Source of the DNA: Streptomyces sp. CB03234
GTDB taxonomy: Bacteria > Actinomycetota > Actinomycetes > Streptomycetales > Streptomycetaceae
Length of the DNA: 64,000 nt
Direction: 5' to 3'
Assembly: GCF_001905885.1 (NCBI RefSeq)
Contig: NZ_LIYH01000004.1
Location: forward strand, 800,115-864,114
The position numbers were made by a program, and so were the translations under genes. A model generated the notes under the pieces. That model did no database searches. It saw only the letters and a list, made by a program, of their open reading frames with translations, and was not told the origin of the DNA. Each line of letters opens with the position of its first letter. Position 1 is the first letter of the stretch. Below, one piece after another: positions 39,774-48,946 of the stretch.

Positions 39774-41172
39774 GCCCCATGAAGGGTGGTTCCGACACCG
39801 CATGCCGACTCCGGGGGCGCCCGGTGACCGCCGTGCGGCCCACCGCCGCGGCGAGCTTGCGCAGGCGGCGCCAGTCGAGTGGCGGCTGGGGCTGCGGGAC
39901 TCCCGGCCGAAACCGGGGTACGCGGACGCGCAGTGCCCGGGGCGCGATGCGGCAGTGGACGGGGGCGGGCAGGACGAAGGCCTCACCGTCGATGCCGACC
40001 TCGATGGAGGGGCGGTCGGCCTCGACGACCACGTCACGGGCGGTCAGCACCGTCAGCCCGCCCGCCTCCGGGTCCAGGAGCAGGCCGGCGGCCTCCGCTG
40101 CGCTGTCCACCCGGATGCCCAGGACGCCGAGCACACCCGAGTCCAGACGCTCGCGTCGGCCCAGGCCGGCCGGATCGTCCCTGCGGTAGGGGTTGTTGCT
40201 CACCAGCAGCGCCTGCGGGTCGGTGAGCGTCGTTCCCTCGGCGTGGGCGGTCAGCCGGGGCCCGCTCTGCCGGGTGAGCAGGTCGGGCAGCAGGTCCAGC
40301 GCCGTGCCGACCTTGTCGTTCCGGTAGGCGGGGCTCTGCACGACCGTTCCGTACACACCGAACGAGACGTTGTTGACGAAGGGACGCCCGCCTGCGAAGC
40401 CCAGGTCCACGTGGAGTTCGACGCCGTCGGTGAGCGCGTCCAGGCAGGCGGCAGGGTCGTCGCGGTCGAGCCCCAGGTCCATGGCGAAGTGGTTACGGGT
40501 GCCCGCGGAGACGACCAGGAACGGCAGCCCGTGCTCGGCGGCGACCGCGGCCACGAGCGCCTGCGTACCATCACCCCCCGCGACGCCCAGCAGGTCGGCG
40601 CCGTCCGCCACCGCCCGCCTGGCGAGCTCCGTGACGTCCTCGGGCCGCTCCGGGTCGAGCAGCACCACGCGCGCCCCGAGCCGCTCCGCCTTCTCCTTCA
40701 GGCCGAACCGCTCCACCTTGGCGCCGCCCGAGCGCGGGTTCATCACGAGGAACGGCCGCCGTGGTGGCGGCGTCCGGTGCTCCTTCACCCGAACGGGACG
40801 CAGCCCGGTGCTGCGCAGCGCGTACCGCCCCGTCCAGACCGCGACGGCCCACAGCGCGAGCGAGAGCGTGACCACCCACAGCAGGTTGGCGGCCGCGAAC
40901 ATCCCCACCACGGCGACCGGTGCGGCCACGGCCAGTGCCGCGGCGGCCACACGGGCCACCCCGCGACGGGTCAGCGCCCACCACAGGCCGGCCGCCGTGA
41001 CGGCCATGCCCGCCACGCCGGCCAGGAGCAGCAGTACGCCGCCGACCCCTCCGTACACCAGTGGCAGCAGCGCGGCGAGCGTCACCGCGGCCAGGGACGC
41101 CCTGGCCGACCACCGCTGCTTCCGGTGGGCCCGCTCGCTCGCGTGCCAGCCGACCCCGGCCCCGACCCCCAT
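39763..41172 (-). CDS. Diacylglycerol kinase-family lipid kinase with N-terminal membrane domain
   Basis: 469 residues from ATG 41170-41172. The N-terminal 125 residues contain four hydrophobic segments (SLAAVTLAALLPLVYGG and similar). The kinase domain then starts at PFLVMNPRSGGAKVERF, with the nucleotide-binding motif LGVAGGDGTQALVAAV and the DAGK motif VVSAGTRNHFAMDLGLDRDD. The C-terminal half has VNNVSFGVYG, a basic region and VEVGIDGEAFVLPAP with the acidic metal ligand. It would phosphorylate a lipid such as diacylglycerol at the membrane. An operon with the neighbours is not evident. Confidence 0.88.
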   Translation of the reverse strand: MGVGAGVGWHASERAHRKQRWSARASLAAVTLAALLPLVYGGVGGVLLLLAGVAGMAVTAAGLWWALTRRGVARVAAAALAVAAPVAVVGMFAAANLLWVVTLSLALWAVAVWTGRYALRSTGLRPVRVKEHRTPPPRRPFLVMNPRSGGAKVERFGLKEKAERLGARVVLLDPERPEDVTELARRAVADGADLLGVAGGDGTQALVAAVAAEHGLPFLVVSAGTRNHFAMDLGLDRDDPAACLDALTDGVELHVDLGFAGGRPFVNNVSFGVYGTVVQSPAYRNDKVGTALDLLPDLLTRQSGPRLTAHAEGTTLTDPQALLVSNNPYRRDDPAGLGRRERLDSGVLGVLGIRVDSAAEAAGLLLDPEAGGLTVLTARDVVVEADRPSIEVGIDGEAFVLPAPVHCRIAPRALRVRVPRFRPGVPQPQPPLDWRRLRKLAAAVGRTAVTGRPRSRHAVSEPPFMGPTA

Positions 41173-41254
41173 GAGCCCTCCCCTCGTCCGCGGACATCGT
41201 AGGAGGCCCGGGTGAACCCGGTCCCCCCGCCGGTGCAGGGGACGGGCGGGCGGA

Positions 41255-42571
41255 TCACCTGCCCAGCGACGACCACCCGGCCGGCTGGGCGGGATCGAGG
41301 GTGCGCCATTGGGCCAGGACCTTGGGGTCCTGGGCGTCGAGCCAGTCGGTCAGTTCACGGAAGGAGACGCAGCGGACCTCCTTGCGCCGGCAGACGTCCC
41401 TCATCACGTCCTCCACCGCGTCCATGTAGATTCCGCCGTTCCACTTCTCGAAGTGGTTGCCGATGAACAGGGGCGCACGGCTGCCGTGGAAGACCCGTTC
41501 GAATCCGGCGAGGTAGGAGTCGCGGGCCTGCTTGCGCCAGGTGGCGTACATCGCCGGATCGCCGTCCGTGAGGCCCTTGGACTGGTTGTAGAGGAAGTTG
41601 AAGTCCATGGACAGCACTTGGAAGTCCTTGCCCGGGAAGGGCAGCATCTGCAGGGGCAGGTCCCACACCCCGTCCTTCTTCGAGGGCCAGACCTGGAAGT
41701 CGCCCGCGGAGCTGGCGTCGTAGCGCCATCCGAAGGGCTTGGACGCCGGTATGAGAGTCTTCTGCCCTTCCAGGCAGGGCGCGCGTCCGCCGACGACCTC
41801 GCGGGTGGGATCGAAGGGGAGGGGGGCGAGGTCGGTGAAACCGGTGTTCGTCTTCCAGTTCTGTACGAAGGAGTAGAACTGGTCGATCTCGCTGGTCCAC
41901 TCCGCGGCGCTCCAGTCCCCGCCACCCCTGGCCCCGCAGAAGTGGCCGTTGAAGTGCGATCCGATCTCGTGGCCCTCCTTCCACGCCCCGCCGAGCTGGT
42001 CCAGGGTCGTGCGGATGTGCTCGCGGGTGGGATAGGAGATCGCCGCCGCTCCGGCACCGTGCTGGGGCGGCCGGTAGAGGTTGCTCTTCTCCTTCGGCAG
42101 CAGGTAGATGCCGGTGAGGAAGAACGTCATGTGCGCGCCGCTCTCCTTCGCGACGCGGCGGAAGCGGGAGAAGAGCCGGTCGTCGCCCTCAAGGGCGCCG
42201 TCCCAGGAGAAGACGACGAACTGGGGTGGCCGCTGCCCCGGTTTCAGCCGCTCGGCCTTCAACTGCCCGGGTTGCGGGCCGGTGTAGGAGGTGGACCCGT
42301 CCCCCAGGATCCTGACCCGGCCGTCCCAGTTCTCGTCGTCGGCGTTCCGCTTGTCCGTGCCGCCGCTCTTCTGTCCGGCCGAGGGCCGCGGTGCGGGTGC
42401 GGATGTCCGGTCGGCGGACGCCGCCGGGCCGCCGTCGGGTGCGGTGCCGCCCGTCACCAGCGGGAGCAGGCTCGCGCCGGTCGCGATGACGGCCCCGGCG
42501 ACACCGAGGGCGATCCCGCGGGTGGTGGTGCGTTCCCGCAGGCGGCGCAGCGCCGGGATGTTCCGGATCAT
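41255..42571 (-). CDS. Polysaccharide deacetylase-like protein, membrane-anchored or secreted
   Basis: 438 residues from ATG 42569-42571, overlapping the PBP stop by four bases. An N-terminal signal/anchor (RGIALGVAGAVIATGASLLPLV) is followed by a 60-residue Pro/Ala-rich linker and a catalytic domain of NodB type. Motif 1 is FVVFSWDGALEGDD (residues about 112-125) and motif 2 is GHEIGSHFNGHFCG with H-x3-H. The fold continues with FPGKDFQVLSMDFNFL and PLFIGNHFEKWNGG. The Asp and His metal ligands look present, with SWDG in place of the usual TFDDG. It probably deacetylates a cell-wall glycan; coupling to a PBP supports that. Confidence 0.78.
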   Translation of the reverse strand: MIRNIPALRRLRERTTTRGIALGVAGAVIATGASLLPLVTGGTAPDGGPAASADRTSAPAPRPSAGQKSGGTDKRNADDENWDGRVRILGDGSTSYTGPQPGQLKAERLKPGQRPPQFVVFSWDGALEGDDRLFSRFRRVAKESGAHMTFFLTGIYLLPKEKSNLYRPPQHGAGAAAISYPTREHIRTTLDQLGGAWKEGHEIGSHFNGHFCGARGGGDWSAAEWTSEIDQFYSFVQNWKTNTGFTDLAPLPFDPTREVVGGRAPCLEGQKTLIPASKPFGWRYDASSAGDFQVWPSKKDGVWDLPLQMLPFPGKDFQVLSMDFNFLYNQSKGLTDGDPAMYATWRKQARDSYLAGFERVFHGSRAPLFIGNHFEKWNGGIYMDAVEDVMRDVCRRKEVRCVSFRELTDWLDAQDPKVLAQWRTLDPAQPAGWSSLGR

Positions 42572-44661
42572 TGTGTCTTCCCCCGATCGTTCGCGGCCCG
42601 GCCCGATGTGCCCTCCACCGCGTTCGTGTACTGGTTCCAGATTCCGGCCGGGCGGTCGGCCCCGGTCGTGGAGTCGCCGCCGAGGCCCGTGAGCGGCAGT
42701 GGCGCGAGGCTCTTGGTGAGGTCCATGCGGTACACGACGACGGCCGTGGCCTCGGTGGGCGTGTAACCGGCGTACCAGCGTGCCGTGTCGTCCCGCGTAC
42801 CTCCGGCCTTGCCCGCGGCCCGGCCCATGGCCTTGCCGCCCTCGCCGCTGCCGCCCTCGCCGCTGCCGGTCGCGCGGGAGAGGGCATCGGTGACCTGGTC
42901 GGCCACCGTGGCGCTCACGGCGCGCTTCTTGCGCGGTGCGGCCAAGGGGACGGGCTCGCCCCGGTGGGTGACGCGGAGCACCGAGTACGGCTCGGTGTGC
43001 GTGCCGTGGGCCGCGAACATGCTGTACGCGCTCGCTATGCGGATGGCGCTCGGCGTGGAGTTGCCGAGGGCGAAGTCGGGCACCGGGGGGCCGAAGCTGG
43101 AATCGAGCAGTCCGGCCGACCGCGCGGTGCGGCGCACCTGTTCCAGACCGACGTCCATGCCGAGTTGGAGGAAGGGTGCGTCGGCCGACTCGGCCATGGC
43201 GCGGCTGAGGCTGATGCGGCCGTGGGAGCGGCCGTCGAGGTTGACGCCCTTGACCATCTTGCCGGCGCGGTCCCAATAGGGGCCTTCCGGGGTCATCAGG
43301 GGTACGCCGTCGTTCCCGTCGTAGACGGTCGAGGGCGTGACGGGGGTCCGGGGGCCGCCGCGCTCGCGCTGTACGCCGTGTTCGAGAGCGGCGGCGTAGA
43401 CGAAGGGCGTGAAGACCGTGCCGGCCGGGACGGTTGCGGCGTTGGACTCGTTGAAGGCCTGCTTCTGGTAGTCCGGTCCGCCGTGGACGGCCAGTATGCG
43501 GCCGTCGGGGGCGACCGAGGCGGCGCCGAACCGGGCGTACCGGTCCGCCTCGCGGTTCTCGGGGTCCAGGGTGGCGCGCGCGTCGTTGACTGCCCTGGTG
43601 AGGGCCGTCGTACGAGGCTTCTCGAAGGTCGTGTAGATCTGGTAGCCGCCGAGGTCGAACCGTGCCTCGGGAATGCGTCCTGCGCGCTTGGCGTACGTCT
43701 CGGCCAGCTCGACCAGGTAGCCGCTCTGCCCGCCCGCGGTGCTGGGCTTGGTCGGAACCCTGGGCTCCGGGAAGGTGGTGTAGCGAGCCCGTTCCTCGCG
43801 GGAGAGCCGGCCGATCTCGACCATGCGGTCCAGCGTCCACGCCCACCGTTCGACGGCACGTTCGCGGTTGGCGGGGGAGAGGGCGGGGTCGTAGAGCGAG
43901 GCGCCTTTGAGGAGGGCGGCGAGGAAGGCTCCCTCACTGGCGTCGAGCTGGGTGACGTCCTTGCCGTAGTAGGCCTGGGAGGCGCGCTGCAGCCCGTACG
44001 TACCGCGTCCGAACCAGCTGGTGTTGAGGTAGTCCTCCAGGATCTGGTCCTTGCTGTGGTGCCGGTCCAGTTTGACGGCGAGCAGGAGCTCGGTGAACTT
44101 GCGGGAGAACGACCGGTCCTGGCTGAGGTAGACGTTTTTGACGTACTGCTGGGTGATGGTGGACCCGCCCTGGGTGTCGCCGTCGCTGACCGTCCGCCAC
44201 AGGGCCCGGGTCACGCCGCTCGCCGAGACGCCGGGGTCGGAGTAGAAACCGGCGTTCTCGGCGGCGAGTACGGCCCAGCGGACGTGCTCCGGGATCTTGT
44301 CCAGGGGCATCTCCTGGCGCCGCACCCAGCCCGTGCGGGCCATCGGCGAGCCGTCGGCCCAGTAGTAGACGTTGTCCTGCTGGGTGGCGAAACCGTTCAG
44401 GTTCTCCGGTATCTCGGTACGTACGTAGGCGACGGCCACGATTCCCACGAGGCCTGCCGCGGCCATCAGGAACGAGGCCAGGGCCTGGCGCCACGAGGGC
44501 ACCCACCTGCGCCAGCCGCTCCTGCCGGATCGCGGGTAGTCGGGCCGGCGGAGGCCGCGAGGGGAGCGGGACTTCCTCGCCGTTCCCCGGGCCCTGGTCA
44601 GGGGCCGTGCCGCGGTACGCAGCGTGTCCACGACTCTTCTGTAGTTGATGTGCTTGGTCAT
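42568..44661 (-). CDS. Class A-type penicillin-binding protein with intact glycosyltransferase and degenerate transpeptidase
   Basis: 697 residues from ATG 44659-44661. A basic cytoplasmic tail and a membrane anchor (residues 57-80) precede a GT51 domain: AAENAGFY keeps the catalytic Glu135 (Asp to Asn next to it), GGSTITQQY, RKFTE with Glu191, and LEDYLNTSWFGRGTYG. The transpeptidase half is altered in all three motifs: S-x-x-K is T415-V-F-T418, S-x-N is S492-A-D494 and K-T-G is K618-A-G620. The Ser nucleophile and its Lys are thus absent. The protein likely polymerises glycan but cannot cross-link it in the usual way. Coupled to a deacetylase-like gene. Confidence 0.88.
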   Translation of the reverse strand: MTKHINYRRVVDTLRTAARPLTRARGTARKSRSPRGLRRPDYPRSGRSGWRRWVPSWRQALASFLMAAAGLVGIVAVAYVRTEIPENLNGFATQQDNVYYWADGSPMARTGWVRRQEMPLDKIPEHVRWAVLAAENAGFYSDPGVSASGVTRALWRTVSDGDTQGGSTITQQYVKNVYLSQDRSFSRKFTELLLAVKLDRHHSKDQILEDYLNTSWFGRGTYGLQRASQAYYGKDVTQLDASEGAFLAALLKGASLYDPALSPANRERAVERWAWTLDRMVEIGRLSREERARYTTFPEPRVPTKPSTAGGQSGYLVELAETYAKRAGRIPEARFDLGGYQIYTTFEKPRTTALTRAVNDARATLDPENREADRYARFGAASVAPDGRILAVHGGPDYQKQAFNESNAATVPAGTVFTPFVYAAALEHGVQRERGGPRTPVTPSTVYDGNDGVPLMTPEGPYWDRAGKMVKGVNLDGRSHGRISLSRAMAESADAPFLQLGMDVGLEQVRRTARSAGLLDSSFGPPVPDFALGNSTPSAIRIASAYSMFAAHGTHTEPYSVLRVTHRGEPVPLAAPRKKRAVSATVADQVTDALSRATGSGEGGSGEGGKAMGRAAGKAGGTRDDTARWYAGYTPTEATAVVVYRMDLTKSLAPLPLTGLGGDSTTGADRPAGIWNQYTNAVEGTSGRAANDRGKTQ

Positions 44662-44964
44662 CCCCGTCCAGCCATGCCTTGTCGGCCCGGAGGTCCGCGG
44701 CGGTCGCGGCTCTCCGGACCCACATCCGAGTTACCGGCGCGATGAAGCCATCACAAAAGCGCCCCCCTGAGCCTGACCGAGAGTGACACTCGCGATGTCA
44801 CGTAAAGATAACAGGCCGGTCGGACAGTCCCCTTGGGGCGGATCGGTATGGTGGGTCGTCGGCCCCCGTCCCGGCGGACGGGCCTGACGCGGAGTCAGGC
44901 CGGATCCCGTCAGGCCGACGCGGGGCGTGCAGGGCGTGCGGGGCGCGCGGGGCGAACCGCCCAG
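44662..44964. other. 303-bp leader/intergenic region of the PBP operon
   Basis: No gene seen. A dyad GTGACA-N7-TGTCAC (44783-44801) lies about 120 bases upstream of the PBP start, near an AT-rich GTAAAGATAACA stretch. Confidence 0.5.
44783..44801. promoter_or_regulatory. Perfect inverted repeat, possible operator of the PBP operon
   Basis: GTGACA (44783-44788), 7-base spacer, TGTCAC (44796-44801). The regulator is unknown. Confidence 0.4.
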
Positions 44965-45843
44965 TCAGTCATGCTCCGGAGCCGGGACCACCGCGACCGG
45001 GCACTCGGCAGTGTGCAGGACCTCCGCGCTCACCGACCCCAGGAGCAGCCGGCGCAACCCGGTCCTGCCGCGCGAGCCCACTACCAGCAGGGAGGCACTG
45101 CGCGAGGCCTCGGCGAGGAGTGTCGCGGCACGGGTGTGCTCGATGCGCAGGCCGGCCCGCACCGCCGGGTACGGGCCCTGCCGCCGGCTGATCTCCCTCT
45201 CCAGGAATTCCCTGGCCCCTTGCTCCATGACCTTGAAATCCGGCGGCACCATACCGACCGGGCCGGTGGGGAGCATGCCCGGGTGGAAGGCGCCATGGAC
45301 CAGCTCCAGGCGAGCGCCGCGCAGCTCCGCTTCCGCATATGCGAGGTCCAGCGCGTCCAGGGACGCGTCATCCGTGTCCACGCCGACCACGACGCGATTG
45401 TCCCGCGACTCCCCGGTCACTCCCGGGCGGACCACGATCACGGGGCATTCGGCGTGTGTGGCGACCTGCCAGCTGACCGATCCCAGAGGCAGCCGTGGGA
45501 AGCCACCGCTGCCGCGATGACCGATCACGATCAGCCCGGCGTCCCGGGAGCGTTCGATCAGGGCGGACGCCGCATGCCCGAACGGAAGCTCCCCCGCGAC
45601 GGTGACCTGGGGAAAGTCGGAGCGTACGAGATCCTCGTACCGCCGCACGAGGTCCGACCCCGCCTTCGCGGCGGAGTCCCCCTGCCCCTCGTCCAGGGGC
45701 GGCTGGATCACATGGGCCACGTGCAGGGGGCTTCGTCGAAGGGCGGCCTCGCGCGCCGCGAATCGCACCAGGTAGTCCTGGCCGACGGCTTGGTCGACGC
45801 CGACGATGATGGTGCTGCGCTGCGTCGGTACGGCGTTGCTCAT
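44965..45843 (-). CDS. Universal stress protein, tandem Usp domains
   Basis: 292 residues from ATG 45841-45843, with GGGAG upstream. Two Usp domains follow each other. Domain 1 (residues about 10-147) carries IIVGVDQAVGQD and the ATP-type loop GHRGSGGFPRLPLGSVSWQV; domain 2 (about 158-290) has VVVGVDTDDASLDAL and GSRGRTGLRRLLLGSVSAEV. The G-x2-G-x9-G-S/T pattern in both suggests ATP binding. Actinobacterial tandem Usps respond to hypoxia and stasis. No regulator is adjacent. Confidence 0.92.
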   Translation of the reverse strand: MSNAVPTQRSTIIVGVDQAVGQDYLVRFAAREAALRRSPLHVAHVIQPPLDEGQGDSAAKAGSDLVRRYEDLVRSDFPQVTVAGELPFGHAASALIERSRDAGLIVIGHRGSGGFPRLPLGSVSWQVATHAECPVIVVRPGVTGESRDNRVVVGVDTDDASLDALDLAYAEAELRGARLELVHGAFHPGMLPTGPVGMVPPDFKVMEQGAREFLEREISRRQGPYPAVRAGLRIEHTRAATLLAEASRSASLLVVGSRGRTGLRRLLLGSVSAEVLHTAECPVAVVPAPEHD

Positions 45844-46103
45844 GGCTGCTCCCGCCGGGTCGCTCACATGGGATCCCGCACATATGGCGGTGGCCGGGTA
45901 CCCGGACCGGACGCGTTCATGCCTGCGGCGCAGCCCCCAGGGCCTGGGCGAGGTGCCGGCCCCGGCCAAGGCGGCGGCCCGAGAGGTGACTTGGGCGCGT
46001 CCCGCCGATCGCGTAAGTGACCGCGAATGTTCGTCGGCGCGTCACCATGAGCGCGCCCATATAGGCAAGCATCTATGTCCTCGCCCGAGGAAAGGAACGA
46101 CAG

Positions 46104-47222
46104 GTGCAGCGTCGACGGGCACATCGCGGACGTCCGGTGGGAACGAGCGTGGCAGTGGCGGGAGGCGCCCTGCTCCTCTCGGCATGCGGCACCGCGGCCG
46201 TCAGCGGCGATGCCGTGTCCCCCACGCGTACGAGCAGCATCGTGTGCGCCGAGCGGGGCCAGTTGGCGGCCTCCGGTTCCTCCGCGCAGCAGAACGCGAT
46301 GAAGCACTGGATGCGTGCGTACCAAGAGGCGTGCCCAGGGGTCGAGATCCGTTATGTGCCCATCGGATCCGGCGGGGGCGTTGCCCAGTTCATGCGCGGG
46401 GCGACGGTGATAGGCGGAACGGACAGTCCGCTGAAGGCCGAGGAGATCGAACGTTCGCGTGATGTTTGCCGGGGAGGCAGAGCCATAGACCTGCCCATGG
46501 TCGGCGGGCCCATCGCCATCGGCTACAACGTCTCCGGCGTACGGGAACTCGTCCTCGACGCCCCCACCCTCGCGAAGATCTTCGACTCGGAGATCACCGT
46601 GTGGAACGCGCCCGAGATCCAGCGTCTCAACCCCGGCACCAAGCTCCCCGCCACCGCCATCAGCGCGGTGCACCGTTCCGACGAATCGGGTACGACGCAG
46701 AACCTGAACGCCTACCTCGCCGGAGCAGCACCCGAGGAGTGGCCGTACCCGGAGGCCAAGGCCTAGCAGGCCGGGGGCGGTCAGTCCGCCGCGGGCTCCA
46801 GTGGGGTGGCAGCCCAGGTGCAGGGCCTGGACGGCGCGATCGGCTACTTCGAGCTGTCGTTCGCCAAGGCGAAAGGGATCCCCACCGTCAGCCTCGACAC
46901 GGGCGCGCCGGAACCTGTCGCCGTCTCCGCCGAGACGGCCTCCGCCGGTATCGCGACGGCGCACGTGGACGGCACCGGCCATGACATGACGCTGACGTTC
47001 GACTACAGGACCAGGGCGAGCGGGGCGTACCCGATCGTCCTCATCACCTACGAGATCGTGTGCGACAGCGGAAACCAGGCCGAGGTCCTGCCCGCCCTGA
47101 AGTCCTTCCTGACGTACACCGCGAGTGAGGAGGGGCAGAAGGACCTCTCCCGTATCCACTACGCCCCACTGCCCGACGAGGTCGCCGCGCGGGTACGGCA
47201 GGTCGTCAGCCGCCTGTCCTGA
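46104..47222 (+). pseudogene. pstS: Phosphate-binding lipoprotein PstS interrupted by one in-frame amber codon
   Basis: Frame 46104-47222 reads as a full-length PstS of about 372 codons except for TAG at 46764-46766. Part 1 has a lipobox (LLLSACG), GSSAQQNAMKHWMRAYQEACPG, VAQFMRGATVIGGTDSPLK, LTLAKIFDSEITVWNAPEI-like and VHRSDESGTTQNLNAYL. Part 2 continues in the same frame: QAGGGQSAAGSSGVAAQVQ, GAIGYFELSFA and SFLTYTASEEGQKDL. In relatives this junction usually has Trp, so TGG to TAG is the simplest cause. It needs readthrough or is dead. No pstC/A/B genes are beside it. A second in-frame start is not apparent. Confidence 0.8.
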
Positions 47223-47259
47223 GCCGGGCCGCGACGCCTGACCCGGAACCCAGGCCGCG

Positions 47260-47325
47260 GGGGCCCGGGCCCCGGGACGCGCCCCCGGGACGCGCGGGAC
47301 CGGGCCCCTGGGACGCGGGCAGGGC
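47260..47325. repeat. Three imperfect CCCGGGACGCG units, probable bidirectional terminator region
   Basis: CCCGGGACGCG twice and CCTGGGACGCG once within 65 very GC-rich bases between the convergent pstS and acr3 ends. Confidence 0.5.
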
Positions 47326-47453
47326 GGCTCACGGGGCGCCGGCCTGAGCGCCCCGCGGAGTGGGACCGTGCGGAGCCCAGCGCCGGCGGGCTCCGTCTCG
47401 GCGGCCCCGGCCCCGACGGGCCGGGGCCGGCGCCACCGCCTCGGTGGGCGGCG

Positions 47454-48542
47454 TCACCGTGCTGCCGGGACCGTGAACCTCCTGCGCCAGGCGAGCGAGA
47501 CGTACACGAGCGCCACCAGCACCGGTACCTCGATCAGCGGGCCGACGACGCCGGACAGGGCCTGGCCGGACGTCACGCCGAAGGTGGCGATGGCGACGGC
47601 GATGGCCAGCTCGAAGTTGTTGCCGGCGGCGGTGAAGGCCAGCGTCGCCGTACGGTCGTAGGTCAGACCGATGACCTTGCCGAGCAGGAAGGTGCCGAAC
47701 CACATCACCGCGAAGTACGCCAGCAGCGGGATCGCGATCCGCGCCACGTCGAGCGGCTGGGAGGTGATCGTCCTCCCCTGGAGGGCGAAGAGGATCACGA
47801 TCGTGAAGAGCAGGCCGTAGAGGGCCCACGGGCCGATCTTCGGCAGGAAGCCGCCCTCATAGGACTCGCGGCCGAGCTTCTTCTCGCCGATCCGGCGTGT
47901 GAGGAAGCCGGCGAGCAGGGGCACGCCCAGGAAGATGACCACGTTGAGTGCGATCTTCCACATGGAGATGTCGAGGGATTCTCCGTCGCCGAGACCGAGC
48001 CAGCCGGGCAGCAGATCGAGGTAGAACCAGCCGAGCACGCCGAAGGCCAGGACCTGGAACACGCTGTTGAGCGCCACCAGCACGGCCGCCGCCTCGCGGT
48101 CGCCGCAGGCCAGGTCGTTCCAGATGATGACCATGGCGATGCAGCGGGCGAGCCCGACGATGATCAGGCCGGTACGGTACTCGGGCAGGTCGGGCAGGAA
48201 GATCCAGGCGAGCGCGAACATCAGGGCCGGGCCCAGGACCCAGTTGACGACGAGCGACGAGACCATGAGCTTGCGGTCGCCGGTAACGGCGTCGAGCTTG
48301 TCGTACCGGACCTTCGCCAGGACCGGGTACATCATGATCAGCAGGCCGACGGCGATCGGCAGGGAGATGCCGCCGATCTCGACCTTCGCCAGCGCGTCGT
48401 TCAGGCCGGGGACCAGCCGTCCGAGGCCGAGCCCGAGGGCCATGGCGAGCAGGATCCATACGGCGAGGAAGCGGTCGAGCGTCGAAAGCTTCGCGACGAC
48501 CGACGATTCCTCGACGGTCGCGGGTGCTTCGGTGCGGGTCAC
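47454..48542 (-). CDS. acr3: ACR3-family arsenite efflux permease
   Basis: 362 residues from GTG 48540-48542, overlapping the arsR stop (GTGA). Ten membrane segments and ACR3 marks: LIMMYPVLAKVRYDKL, SLVVNWVLGPALMFALAWIFL, the conserved Cys segment GLARCIAMVIIWNDLACGD, VALNSVFQVLAFGVLGWFYL and FTAAGNNFELAIAVAIATFG. ACR3 exports arsenite (and antimonite) using the proton gradient. It is translationally coupled to ArsR and is divergent from arsC, giving a complete minimal arsenic resistance unit. Confidence 0.95.
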   Translation of the reverse strand: MTRTEAPATVEESSVVAKLSTLDRFLAVWILLAMALGLGLGRLVPGLNDALAKVEIGGISLPIAVGLLIMMYPVLAKVRYDKLDAVTGDRKLMVSSLVVNWVLGPALMFALAWIFLPDLPEYRTGLIIVGLARCIAMVIIWNDLACGDREAAAVLVALNSVFQVLAFGVLGWFYLDLLPGWLGLGDGESLDISMWKIALNVVIFLGVPLLAGFLTRRIGEKKLGRESYEGGFLPKIGPWALYGLLFTIVILFALQGRTITSQPLDVARIAIPLLAYFAVMWFGTFLLGKVIGLTYDRTATLAFTAAGNNFELAIAVAIATFGVTSGQALSGVVGPLIEVPVLVALVYVSLAWRRRFTVPAAR

Positions 48543-48847
48543 GGGCAGGCCCTCTTGTTGTCGGCGGCGGTACGAGCGGTGGCGGCCAGTTCGGCGAACT
48601 GGCCGGCGAGCTGGGCGATGACGTCGGGCCGCAGCTTGTAGTACGTGAAGCGGCCGCATGGCTCGGTCTCCACCACCCCGGCCTCACGCAGCACCTTCAG
48701 GTGGTTGGAGAGGTTCGTCTGGCGGGCGCCGGTCTCCTCCACCAGGTGGGTGGTGCAGAGCGTCTCGCGGGCGAGCAGGGTGACGATCCGGAGCCTGAGT
48801 GGGTCGGCCAGGACTCGGATCAGTTCAGTGTCGACTGACGTCATCAT
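48539..48847 (-). CDS. arsR: ArsR-family arsenic-responsive repressor
   Basis: 102 residues from ATG 48845-48847. The winged helix is clear: RVLADPLRLRIVTLLARETLC, THLVEETGARQTNLSNHLKVL and GVVETEPCGRFTYYKLRPD. Cys31 (in ETLC) and Cys64 (in TEPC), with a third Cys at the C-terminus, could bind As(III); the canonical ELCVCDL site is replaced, so this is one of the alternative actinobacterial sites. It represses the coupled acr3 and probably the divergent arsC from the operator in the 99-base intergenic region. Confidence 0.92.
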   Translation of the reverse strand: MMTSVDTELIRVLADPLRLRIVTLLARETLCTTHLVEETGARQTNLSNHLKVLREAGVVETEPCGRFTYYKLRPDVIAQLAGQFAELAATARTAADNKRACP

Positions 48848-48862
48848 GGGCTGATACTGTCA

Positions 48863-48877
48863 CATCACTGGTGGATG
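48863..48877. promoter_or_regulatory. Possible ArsR operator between arsR and arsC
   Basis: CATC (48863-48866) and GATG (48874-48877) form an inverted repeat around a 7-base centre, within a larger imperfect dyad of GTCA-type half-sites. It lies between the divergent start codons. Confidence 0.4.
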
Positions 48878-48946
48878 ACACCATCAGGTGCTGACGTCAG
48901 TGAATCCTGATGCGCCTGTTTCGTCGTGAGACAAGAGAGACCTCTG

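Noticed and set aside
46806..47222. Separate gene starting inside pstS
   Set aside because: It lies in the same frame directly after the amber codon and completes the PstS fold, so it is the second half of one gene.
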